Assembly: GCA_016841765.1 (NCBI GenBank)
Contig: JAENYN010000035.1
Coordinates: 1 to 51,198 of the forward strand
Direction of reading: 5' to 3'
Source: Guptibacillus hwajinpoensis
GTDB taxonomy: Bacteria > Bacillota > Bacilli > Bacillales > Bacillaceae_O
DNA length: 51,198 nucleotides
The notes beneath the pieces were generated by a model. That model saw only the letters and a list, made by a program, of their open reading frames with translations. It ran no database searches and had not been told where the DNA came from. A program made the position numbers and the translations under genes. Shown here piece after piece: positions 44,466-51,198 of the stretch. Every line of letters starts with the position of its first letter. Position 1 is the first letter of the stretch.

Positions 44466-45269
44466 TTAACGATTATCACCATCAAGAAGATCGCCCAGAC
44501 CGCCGAGAATGCTGCCTTCACCTTTGTTGTTTCCACCGCCCTGAGGGGCACTTGCGAAAAGACGGTCAGCGAGGCGGCTGAACGGCAGGGATTGAATCCA
44601 AACGGTTCCCGGCCCTTGAAGTGTTGCAAAGAATAGTCCTTCCCCGCCAAAAAGTGCAGTTTTGACGCCGCCGACAAATTCAATGTCATAATTGACATCC
44701 TTTGTCATGGCAACCAGACATCCTGTATCGACTTTCAATCTTTCACCGACACCAAGCTCCACTTTGTGAATCGTGCCGCCGGCATGGACAAAAGCAAGGC
44801 CGTCCCCTTCCAGCTTTTGCATAATGAAGCCTTCCCCGCCAAAGAAACCAGCACCGAGTTTCCGCTTGAAGTCAATGCCGATCGAGACTCCTTTTGCAGC
44901 AGCAAGAAACGAGTCTTTCTGGCATACGATTTTCCCGCCAAGCTCACTTAAATCCATCGGAATGATGCTGCCTGGAAAAGGCGCCGCAAACGAGACATGT
45001 TTCTTTCCGGAACCGCTGTTTGTGAAAACGGTCATGAATAAGCTTTCACCTGTCAGAACCCGTTTTCCTGCACCAAGGAGCTTTCCGAACAGTCCTGAGC
45101 CGCTGCCTCCAGCTGAACCGTCTCCAAAAATCGTTTCCATCCTGATGCCTTCTTCCATCATCATCATGCTTCCCGCTTCGGCAATCGTGCTTTCTCCGGG
45201 ATCAAGCTCAATCTCAACAAACTGCATGTCATCCCCGTGAAGTTTGTACTCGATTTCGTGAGCGTTCAT
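44466..45269 (-). CDS. AIM24 / TIGR00266 family protein
   Basis: 267 residues, strand-rich and Gly-rich. Family marks are [63 protein letters not shown] and [23 protein letters not shown], ending in [22 protein letters not shown] trimeric beta protein in the family; function in bacteria is not settled. ATG with GGAGGGAATAT upstream. Confidence 0.9.
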   Translation of the reverse strand: MNAHEIEYKLHGDDMQFVEIELDPGESTIAEAGSMMMMEEGIRMETIFGDGSAGGSGSGLFGKLLGAGKRVLTGESLFMTVFTNSGSGKKHVSFAAPFPGSIIPMDLSELGGKIVCQKDSFLAAAKGVSIGIDFKRKLGAGFFGGEGFIMQKLEGDGLAFVHAGGTIHKVELGVGERLKVDTGCLVAMTKDVNYDIEFVGGVKTALFGGEGLFFATLQGPGTVWIQSLPFSRLADRLFASAPQGGGNNKGEGSILGGLGDLLDGDNR

Positions 45270-45472
45270 GATATTCCCTCCTTCAATTTCCCTACTCTTT
45301 TACTATATCACTGTATCTATTGGATTAGGATGGAAAGATGAAGGCAGGACAAATTTTTACCAAAGAGTGTCAGATTGTAGTATCATAAAATTGTGAAGGG
45401 ATTAACAAAGTCTTCGCAGCCCGTTCAACACGATTCACTCCACGTTAAATGAAAATGATGGAGGGAAATGAA

Positions 45473-45937
45473 ATGGCTATGGTTACGTTCAAAGCAAGTG
45501 CAAAAAACTTACCGGAAGGCTTATCGGTGGAAACAGCTGCACGCGGATTCAAAGTTTTGATTGATGAACCTGAGTCACTTGGCGGTACTGACAAGGGGAT
45601 GAACCCGGTTGAATTGGTATTGGCTTCCCTTGGGGCCTGTCAGGCAATCGTCGCAAAAGTCTATGCTCCAACCTTTGATATTGATTTGAAAGACTTCCGG
45701 GTGGAGCTCGAGGGTGACCTGGATGTTGACGGATTCATGTGTAAAAGTGACGTCCGGCCGGGGTTTCAGGAAATACGCTATAAAATGATCATCAATGCAG
45801 AAATAACTGCTGATAAAGCTACTGAATTTGCATCGTTTATTGAAAAAACATGTCCGGTTGGCGACACGATTGCAAATTCTGTTTCACTTGTATCAGCAGG
45901 TGTCATTGTAGAAAAAGAAGAAACAATGAAGATTTAA
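45473..45937 (+). CDS. OsmC family peroxiredoxin-like protein
   Basis: 154 residues. OsmC/Ohr proteins reduce organic peroxides through two cysteines; both are present, in LASLGACQAIVAK and EKTCPVGDTIANS. The start is ATG 45473, 8 bases after GGAGG; ATGs at 45449-45458 are in frame but overlap or precede that site. The end matches the OsmC family (SVSLVSAGVIVEKE). A long terminator follows. Confidence 0.9.
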   Translation: MAMVTFKASAKNLPEGLSVETAARGFKVLIDEPESLGGTDKGMNPVELVLASLGACQAIVAKVYAPTFDIDLKDFRVELEGDLDVDGFMCKSDVRPGFQEIRYKMIINAEITADKATEFASFIEKTCPVGDTIANSVSLVSAGVIVEKEETMKI

Positions 45938-45988
45938 AAGATGAGGAACTGGAAAAGAAACTAAAGACAAAAGTATTTTAGTCAAAGA

Positions 45989-46048
45989 AAAATCCGAACG
46001 ATGTTGCGAAACTCTAACGAGAATTTCGCTTCTGTTCGGATTTTTTCG
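45989..46048 (+). terminator. Terminator of the OsmC gene
   Basis: AAATCCGAAC and GTTCGGATTTTTTC pair, with an inner arm TGCGAAA/TTTCGC. A long two-part hairpin ending in a T-run. Confidence 0.8.
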
Positions 46049-46147
46049 CTTTATTAGATTTTCTTAATAAATTTATTCGTCTATAACGGTGGACAGGTTA
46101 GTTCTATCCCTGTCTCATTTCTCCATGTCGGCCCGTCATGTGAAAGA

Positions 46148-46462
46148 TTACCAGGGTCTTGGCCTTGGTCTTCCAAATCCGCCCGGGCCATACCATCCTC
46201 CGTAGCCGCCATATGGGTGGAATCCTCCTGGATAGCCTCCAAAACCGCCGTATGGGCCGTAACCGCCATAGCCACCAAAACCACCACCGTAACCGCCATA
46301 AAAAGGCGGTGCCAGCAGCCCTCCAAGCAGCCCTCCTGCAAGTCCTCCGGCAAATCCTCCAAAAAACCGCTGCTGCGGATCATATGGGTACACCGCTGGT
46401 TCTATCTGTTCATCGCTGCGCATATAGTAGTGGGACAAGGGTTCGTTTGTATGTGGATGCAC
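46148..46462 (-). CDS. Gly/Tyr-rich small protein
   Basis: 104 residues. After an acidic, His-rich N-terminus (MHPHTNEPLSHYYMRSDEQI) there is a short hydrophobic Gly-rich stretch (FFGGFAGGLAGGLLGGLL) and then GGYGG-type repeats to residue 95, ending in PRPRPW. Such composition is seen in spore coat and surface proteins of Bacillus; a coat role is a guess. The GTG start has AAAGGAGGT 7 bases ahead, a strong ribosome site. Confidence 0.65.
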   Translation of the reverse strand: MHPHTNEPLSHYYMRSDEQIEPAVYPYDPQQRFFGGFAGGLAGGLLGGLLAPPFYGGYGGGFGGYGGYGPYGGFGGYPGGFHPYGGYGGWYGPGGFGRPRPRPW

Positions 46463-46673
46463 AAAAATACCTCCTTTATGTGTGTAAAGTGCCTACACTC
46501 ATACATATGCGGAAGTTCAACAGGCGGGAATATGGGCATTTGCGGATTTTTATGCCGGTTAACCGAAACTAATAAAGTTTATATGAATTTTTTCCATTCG
46601 GGGTGTTGGAGAAAGGGGATACCGGTTACACTATCAAGTAGAAATATTGGAACAGACAAAGGGGATGAATTAA

Positions 46674-47297
46674 ATGAATTGGAAAGGCATTATTTCGATT
46701 CTCCTCATCGCAGGTCTCGGTGCTTTTGCGGTGTGGCAATTTATAGATAACAACAGTGCCCAAAATGAAGTGGAACTTCCGGAATCTTCCGAACAGAGTG
46801 GAGACACCGACACTGCTGATAGTGGAAACGGTGAAACACCTGCACAGGAAGCAGACAGTGATGTTGTCGGCGTGGCGGTCGGAAACAAGGCGCCTGACTT
46901 TGAACTGCAGACGCTCACGGGGGAGACGGTCAAGCTGTCTGATTACCGCGGCAAGAAAGTGCTTGTCAACTTATGGGCATCATGGTGTCCGCCGTGCCGT
47001 GCAGAAATGCCGGATATCCAGGAGCTGTACGAAGAGTACAAAGACCAGGGATTTGTCGTCCTCGGGGTCAATTTGACCACTACTGAGAAAGAAAATAATT
47101 CAGTTAAGCCGTTTGTCGAAGAATTTGGCCTGACGTTCCCGATTTTGATGGACATCCGCAATGAAGTCGGCCGCACATACCAGGCCGTATCCATTCCGAC
47201 AAGCTATTTCATTGATAGTGAAGGAATCATCCACCAAAAAATCATCGGCCAGATGAGCAGGGAAACGATAGAGAATAACATAAAAGAGATGAATTGA
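46674..47297 (+). CDS. Membrane-anchored thioredoxin-like protein (TlpA/ResA type)
   Basis: 207 residues. N-terminal membrane anchor (ISILLIAGLGAFAVWQF), a Glu/Ser/Asp-rich linker to about residue 65, then a thioredoxin domain of the AhpC-TSA/Redoxin type with NLWASWCPPCRAEMP and the cis-Pro in VSIPTSYFID. It faces outside and acts as a disulfide reductase, as ResA does in cytochrome c maturation or StoA in sporulation; which of these is not decided by sequence. ATG with AAAGGGGATG upstream. Confidence 0.9.
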   Translation: MNWKGIISILLIAGLGAFAVWQFIDNNSAQNEVELPESSEQSGDTDTADSGNGETPAQEADSDVVGVAVGNKAPDFELQTLTGETVKLSDYRGKKVLVNLWASWCPPCRAEMPDIQELYEEYKDQGFVVLGVNLTTTEKENNSVKPFVEEFGLTFPILMDIRNEVGRTYQAVSIPTSYFIDSEGIIHQKIIGQMSRETIENNIKEMN

Positions 47298-47373
47298 CGC
47301 ATTTGAATCTAATGAAGAAAGCATTAAAAATAACGACAGTGACCTTACAAATAAATCATGATAAGCAACATCT

Positions 47374-47406
47374 TAAAACGCTTGGGTATAAATCCAGGCG
47401 TTTTTT
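47374..47406 (+). terminator. Terminator of the thioredoxin-like gene
   Basis: AAAACGC-T-TGG-GTATAAAT-CCA-G-GCGTTTTTT, about 80 bases after the stop. Confidence 0.8.
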
Positions 47407-47450
47407 CATCTGGATATTGTCCTACCGGAAATTTATTTGCAGAAAGTCAG

Positions 47451-47912
47451 TTAATTTAACACATAAAGCCCCGCTGCCAGATACGAAGCAAACATCGTCC
47501 AGAGTACGTAGGGCAAGAGCAGCCACGAGGCCGTTTTGGAAAACTCTTTGGCAAGCACCATCAGCGCAACAGCGGTGACAGCTGTCAAAAGGGTATCCAG
47601 TGCTGCACCGCCAAGACTGTGAAGTTCAAACTGCAAAAAACTGAAAGCCTGATTAAAGAGGTAGTTCATTGTAAAGACAGAGACAATCCGGCTGTTGCCC
47701 CGGCTGAATTCATATCGTTCATAAACGATAGATACAGCAGAGGCAATCAAAAGGTAGAGAATGAACCATACTATGCCGATAATGCTGCCAGATGGTGTCA
47801 GGGGCGGTTTCTCCAGGGAATTGTACCAGCCACGGTCAACTGGAAACAGGGATCCGGATAACGTAAAAAGTCCGAAAGTTACAATAAATACAGCGACCGT
47901 CGATTTCTTCAT
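47451..47912 (-). CDS. TspO/MBR family protein
   Basis: 153 residues, five membrane helices. Family marks are WYNSLEKPPLTPSGSIIGIVWFILYLL and the end LLLPYVLWTMFASYLAAGLYVLN. TspO proteins bind tetrapyrroles and act in stress. The ATG at 47912 is 6 bases after GGAGG; the ATG at 47918 abuts it. Confidence 0.92.
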   Translation of the reverse strand: MKKSTVAVFIVTFGLFTLSGSLFPVDRGWYNSLEKPPLTPSGSIIGIVWFILYLLIASAVSIVYERYEFSRGNSRIVSVFTMNYLFNQAFSFLQFELHSLGGAALDTLLTAVTAVALMVLAKEFSKTASWLLLPYVLWTMFASYLAAGLYVLN

Positions 47913-48052
47913 CTGCATCCTCCTTTTGGTATGCCTGTTCCCTTTATAACATCCATGTATGCCGCCAAACGGACACTGGCCTCACGGACATGTTTCAGTT
48001 CCCTCTCAACATGGGAACAATATTGGAAACAGCAAAAAGAGGAGGAGCCAAT

Positions 48053-48550
48053 ATGCCATTGTCAAAGGAACAAACGGAGTATTTTAAAAACCGTTTATTG
48101 GATATGAAAAAACAAACCGAAACACGTTTGGATCATGAATATTATGCGGACCAATCGATCACCGATGCTTCTGGTGATTTTAACGCGGGAGTAGACAATC
48201 ATATGGCTGATGCTGCCACGGAATTGTATGAAAAAGAAAGGGAAATGACACTGGAAAATAACGATGAAGATATCCTTCGCGATATCAAAGAAGCATTACA
48301 GCGGATTGAAGACGGCACATACGGTATATGTGTGGATACGGGAGAAGAAATATCAACGGAACGCCTTGAAGCTATTCCGTATGCAAAAAGGACGTTTGAA
48401 GCCCAGCAGAAATATGATAAGGGCATAAAACCGGCGCCTGATGATAAAAAGCAGCTGGGAAAAGAAGATGAAGACGGTTATGAAGACAGCCCGATGAGAA
48501 CAATCGACAGAATCAAAGAAGAACACGACCCATATTGGGGCAGGGACTGA
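48053..48550 (+). CDS. YteA-like DksA/TraR family protein
   Basis: 165 residues with a coiled-coil N-terminus (EQTEYFKNRLLDMKKQTETRL) and a DksA/TraR-like C-terminal motif. The usual four-cysteine zinc site is degenerate: only the first Cys remains (GTYGICVDTGEEISTERLEAIPYAKRTFEAQ), the others being T, T and Q or A. That is typical for the YteA family linked to sporulation in Bacillus. Start ATG 48053 after GGAGGAG. Confidence 0.82.
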   Translation: MPLSKEQTEYFKNRLLDMKKQTETRLDHEYYADQSITDASGDFNAGVDNHMADAATELYEKEREMTLENNDEDILRDIKEALQRIEDGTYGICVDTGEEISTERLEAIPYAKRTFEAQQKYDKGIKPAPDDKKQLGKEDEDGYEDSPMRTIDRIKEEHDPYWGRD

Positions 48551-48570
48551 CTCTGCCCTGTCTTTTTTTT
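48538..48570 (+). terminator. Terminator of the yteA-like gene
   Basis: GCAGGG-ACTGACTCTG-CCCTGT followed by CTTTTTTTT, overlapping the end of the gene. Confidence 0.75.
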
Positions 48571-48575
48571 GTGAT

Positions 48576-48831
48576 GGCTGTGTTAAAGCTCAATGTTGAT
48601 TTTTAACACTAGTTGATTGGAGTGGAAGGTGCGAGACTCCCCGAAAATAAAAACCAATTTTCTTCGTGCAGTGTCATTTCGAAGAAGGTTATTTAATGTC
48701 CTGCGGGACTAGCGGGACAGGCTCGCCGCCCGCCCCGCGGCAAAGAAGACACTGTGAGTGCGACCGGAGGGAAGCAGGAACAGGTATTGCACTTGTACCT
48801 ATGGTGAAAGCTAGGCCCTTTTAACAGAGCC
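48576..48831 (+). repeat. Family B repeat, copy 3
   Basis: Ends GGCTGTGTTAAA and TTTTAACAGAGCC, a little altered from copy 1. It has one 66-base-type unit and an inserted module of about 60 bases (48642-48702, with AAAATAAAAACC and TTTTCTTCGTGC) that is also in family A at 9143. Confidence 0.75.
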
Positions 48832-48951
48832 TTTGTGATAAATCGATGTGTGCCTTTCGTAAACTTACCTGAGCCATATCCCGCTTATCAGAGGGTGTTT
48901 ACGGTAAAATGGTGCCGGGTAAAAAAGAGTGAATGCAACAAATCGTTTGAA

Positions 48952-48980
48952 TTGACAATTCATTTTCAGCGATGTAAGGT
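48952..48980 (+). promoter_or_regulatory. Promoter of azoR
   Basis: TTGACA and TAAGGT, 17 bases apart, about 70 bases before the azoR start. The -10 is weak; -35 is consensus. Confidence 0.5.
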
Positions 48981-48991
48981 TAATAGCGAAT

Positions 48992-49015
48992 AAATATCTT
49001 AAATTAAAGATATTT
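48992..49015 (+). promoter_or_regulatory. MhqR-type operator upstream of azoR
   Basis: AAATATCTT-N6-AAGATATTT, a perfect 9-base inverted repeat just after the expected transcription start. It shares the TATCT/AGATA halves of the B. subtilis MhqR box, and an MhqR ortholog is encoded 800 bases on. Confidence 0.75.
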
Positions 49016-49045
49016 AAAACAAAGATAAAAACGGAGGGTTTTACC

Positions 49046-49696
49046 ATGTCAACATTACTTTATATTACAGCTAATCCAAAAGAAACCGAATCGTCATTCG
49101 GTTTAAGTACCGGAAAGGCTTTTCTTAAAACGTATGAAAGCTTGAACCCTGACGGAGAAGTCGATCATATTGATGTTTACAGGGATGACATCCCCCTGAT
49201 CGATAAAGAAGTGCTTACTGCCTGGGAACACCTTTCAAAAGGAGAGTCGCTTGAAGCCCTGAGCGCCAGCCAGCAAAACAAACTGCAACGGATGGAGGAA
49301 CTCGTCAGCCAGTTCACTGAAGCTGACAGTTATGTATTTGTGACTCCGATGTGGAATCTCGGTTTCCCGCCGATGTTCAAAGCTTATCTGGATGCCATTA
49401 TGGTTGCAGGCAAAACGTTCAAATATACTGAAGAGGGTCCTGTCGGCCTCATGGAGAACAAGAAAGCACTTCATATCCAGGCGTCAGGAGGCGTGTACTC
49501 GGAAGGTCCCGCACGGCCGTTGGATTTTGCCAGCGGTCATTTGCAGGCTGCCATGAATTTCATCGGAGTGGAAGATGTTGAGACAATCCATGTTGAAGGT
49601 ATGGCTGCAGCTCCAGATAAAGCGGAAGAAATTTTAAAAGAAGCTGTTCAGAAAGCTGAAGATGCAGCTGAACGTTTTGCAAAACATAATTCTTGA
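49046..49696 (+). CDS. azoR: FMN-dependent NADH-azoreductase
   Basis: 216 residues of the flavodoxin-like azoreductase/quinone reductase family. Marks: LLYITANPKETESSFGLSTGKAFL (FMN phosphate loop), FVTPMWNLGFPPMFKAYLDAIMVAGKTFKY and ASGGVYSEGP. It reduces quinones and azo compounds with NADH, so lowers thiol damage from electrophiles. ATG with GGAGGG upstream. Likely controlled by the MhqR-type operator in its leader. Confidence 0.92.
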   Translation: MSTLLYITANPKETESSFGLSTGKAFLKTYESLNPDGEVDHIDVYRDDIPLIDKEVLTAWEHLSKGESLEALSASQQNKLQRMEELVSQFTEADSYVFVTPMWNLGFPPMFKAYLDAIMVAGKTFKYTEEGPVGLMENKKALHIQASGGVYSEGPARPLDFASGHLQAAMNFIGVEDVETIHVEGMAAAPDKAEEILKEAVQKAEDAAERFAKHNS

Positions 49697-49833
49697 TCTG
49701 TGAAGAAGCTTTTGCCAGCTTTTCTGCACTAAGTATAATGTGCAGCCAGCTGTGGATAGGCTGAGAGAACAGGCGATTATGATCCGACATGCCTGCCCTC
49801 AATTGAAATTCACAGGATATCAAAGGACGTGTC

Positions 49834-50295
49834 ATGATGAGCACCAAAAAAGAAGAAGAACAGGCGTTAAAGTTATTTATCGTTCTTTCAAGGGCTTACC
49901 GGACGCTCGAAGAAAAAGTCATGCAGGACATCCGAAGCCGTGGCCTCAATCCGACCGAATTTGCGGTACTTGAGCTTTTGTATCATAAAGGCCCGCAGCC
50001 GCTACAGAAAATTGGCAGTAAAATACTAATAACAAGCGGGAGCATTACGTATGTCACAGATAAACTTGAGAGCAAAGGGTATCTTAGCAGGGAGCCCTGT
50101 ACAAAAGACCGCCGGATCACATACGGCACCATAACGGACAGCGGGAGAAAGTTGATGGATGACATTTTTCCTGCACATCGCAAACGTATTGCAGAACTTA
50201 CGTCTTCTTTGTCCGGTGAAGAGAAAGAGGCAGCAATCAGCAGTTTAAAGAAACTTGGTTTACAGCTTGAAGATGAGGAAAGAAAAAATAAGTGA
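49834..50295 (+). CDS. mhqR: MhqR, MarR-family repressor of quinone stress genes
   Basis: 153 residues. It resembles B. subtilis MhqR closely in the DNA-binding core: RSRGLNPTEFAVLELLYHKGPQPLQKIGSKILITSGSITYVTDKLESKGYL ... DRR, and at the C-terminus SSLSGEEKEAAISSLKKLGL. It responds to quinone-like compounds and frees azoreductase and dioxygenase genes. ATG 49834 after AAAGGACG. Position between azoR and pirin makes a self-contained regulon. Confidence 0.9.
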   Translation: MMSTKKEEEQALKLFIVLSRAYRTLEEKVMQDIRSRGLNPTEFAVLELLYHKGPQPLQKIGSKILITSGSITYVTDKLESKGYLSREPCTKDRRITYGTITDSGRKLMDDIFPAHRKRIAELTSSLSGEEKEAAISSLKKLGLQLEDEERKNK

Positions 50296-50330
50296 ACGAG
50301 TGAGAACGGAAAGGAAATGGGTGATAAAAA

Positions 50331-51035
50331 ATGATAACTATTTTTCCGGAAAAATCCAGATATACCGCTCAGCACGGCTGGCTGACCAGCAACTTCAGCT
50401 TTTCCTTTGCCGAATACTTTGATCCGAACAACACCCAGTTCGGCCCGCTCCGTGTATTTAACGACGATGTTGTCCAGCCGGAGCGCGGCTTTGGTTCACA
50501 TCCGCACAAAGAAATGGAAATCGTTTCGATTGTACTTGAAGGGCATTTGAAGCATGAAGACAGTACGGGTGAGACTGCTGTCACTTCATTCGGGGAGGTT
50601 CAGCGGATGAGTGCCGGAACAGGCGTCATCCATTCAGAAGTCAATCCTTCATCGGAGGAACCTGTGAACTTCCTGCAGCTCTGGTTCATGCCGGAAGAAA
50701 ATGGACTGGAACCAGAATATGAAACCTCGGCATTCAATATGGAAGCATTGTCTGAACAGCTCGTGCCAATCGTTTCCAAAAAGTATGCAAAAGCGGGGGA
50801 AGTCGCTGCCATCCACCAGGACTTGACCATCTATATGTCTGATATTCAACCGGCTAATGAATTGAGTTTCCTGCAGGAAGCGGGCCGGCGGACATATTTG
50901 TTTAACATCGACGGGGAAACGATTGTAAATGGATATGAAATGAAAACAAGGGATTCAGCGAGAATAACAGACGAGACAGATCTTGTCATCAGTTCTGATG
51001 AAGGGGCCCGTATCCTCCTGATCGATTTGCCGTAA
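50331..51035 (+). CDS. Pirin family protein (YhhW-like, bicupin)
   Basis: 234 residues. Pirin N-terminal cupin with the metal ligands: FGSHPHKEMEIVSIVLEGHLKHEDS (two His and a Glu) and SAGTGVIHSE (His), followed by the C-terminal cupin. YhhW-type members act as quercetin 2,3-dioxygenase in vitro, so the true substrate could be an aromatic or quinone-like compound. ATG with AAAGGAAATGGGTG upstream, 35 bases after mhqR and probably in the same transcript. Confidence 0.9.
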   Translation: MITIFPEKSRYTAQHGWLTSNFSFSFAEYFDPNNTQFGPLRVFNDDVVQPERGFGSHPHKEMEIVSIVLEGHLKHEDSTGETAVTSFGEVQRMSAGTGVIHSEVNPSSEEPVNFLQLWFMPEENGLEPEYETSAFNMEALSEQLVPIVSKKYAKAGEVAAIHQDLTIYMSDIQPANELSFLQEAGRRTYLFNIDGETIVNGYEMKTRDSARITDETDLVISSDEGARILLIDLP

Positions 51036-51068
51036 GAGAAAATGAAAAAACTTATGATCAGTCTATAT

Positions 51069-51198
51069 AAAAGAGGTTGGGACATAACTAAATAAGTCAT
51101 GCATAGAGACGAACAATATCTATTCAACGTAATACTGTTTACTAATCATCAGTTAAGCTGAAAAAACAAGTTCGTTCCATTGCGCTGCGGACACTCGC
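51069..51198 (+). repeat. Family A repeat, partial (cut by window edge)
   Basis: Begins AAAAGAGGTTGGGACATAAC and continues with the GACGAACAATATCTATTCAACG block, as in the copies at 1-120 (inverted) and 9143. The right end is outside the window. Confidence 0.8.

Overview
The window looks like chromosome from a spore-forming Bacillaceae bacterium. The evidence is AGGAGG-type ribosome binding sites, frequent TTG/GTG starts, TTGACA-17-TATAAT promoters, CcpA cre-like sites, and clear relatives of Bacillus subtilis LutR/LutABC, Hut enzymes, MhqR, ThiT, M29 aminopeptidase, a YteA-type protein and an FbpA-type small protein. There is no rRNA or tRNA gene, no CRISPR array and no recognisable transposase.

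Layout. 1-3000: a GNAT acetyltransferase, two small exported or anchored unknowns, then an unknown protein and a DUF2164 protein on the minus strand. 3130-7036: lutR and the lutABC lactate-utilisation operon, with cre-like and palindromic operator candidates between them. 7059-10046: intergenic-rich zone with a MITE-like element, an FbpA-like small gene, an HD-GYP protein, a small unknown, and a nest of three repeat families (A, B, C). 10047-13380: a Lon-like protease and thiT under a TPP riboswitch. 13600-14590: tandem repeats and a string of similar hairpins. 14633-19212: glutaredoxin with a CsoR/CstR-like operator, a phosphoesterase, two near-identical DoxX genes, a VLRF1/eRF1-like protein and small unknowns. 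19408-21016: M29 aminopeptidase and an untracked 44-residue gene. 21302-26950: histidine degradation, hutU-hutI-hutG then hutH. 27087-28176: a low-GC block bounded by inverted repeats with 12-bp direct repeats, probably a remnant of an integrated element.

28530-40616 is the most distinctive part: a Gram-positive Tad/Flp-type pilus locus (cpaB, tadZ, tadA, tadB, tadC, flp-like pilin, and at the far end a YciC-like membrane protein, tadE-like and tadG-like genes). Inserted between the pilin and the tadE-like genes is an AT-richer cassette: a VWA lipoprotein, a secreted protein with ten phased Trp pentapeptides, and two paralogous unknowns, the second broken by a stop at codon 7. Directly after the locus, on the other strand, lies a two-gene CheY-like/CheX-like phospho-signalling pair.

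42133-51198: housekeeping and stress genes (AI-2E-family permease, UspA, AIM24-family, OsmC, TlpA/ResA-like thioredoxin, TspO, YteA-like), ending in a quinone/electrophile-stress cluster azoR-mhqR-pirin with an MhqR-type palindrome just after the azoR promoter.

All functional calls come from reading the sequence and recalling families; no database search was run.
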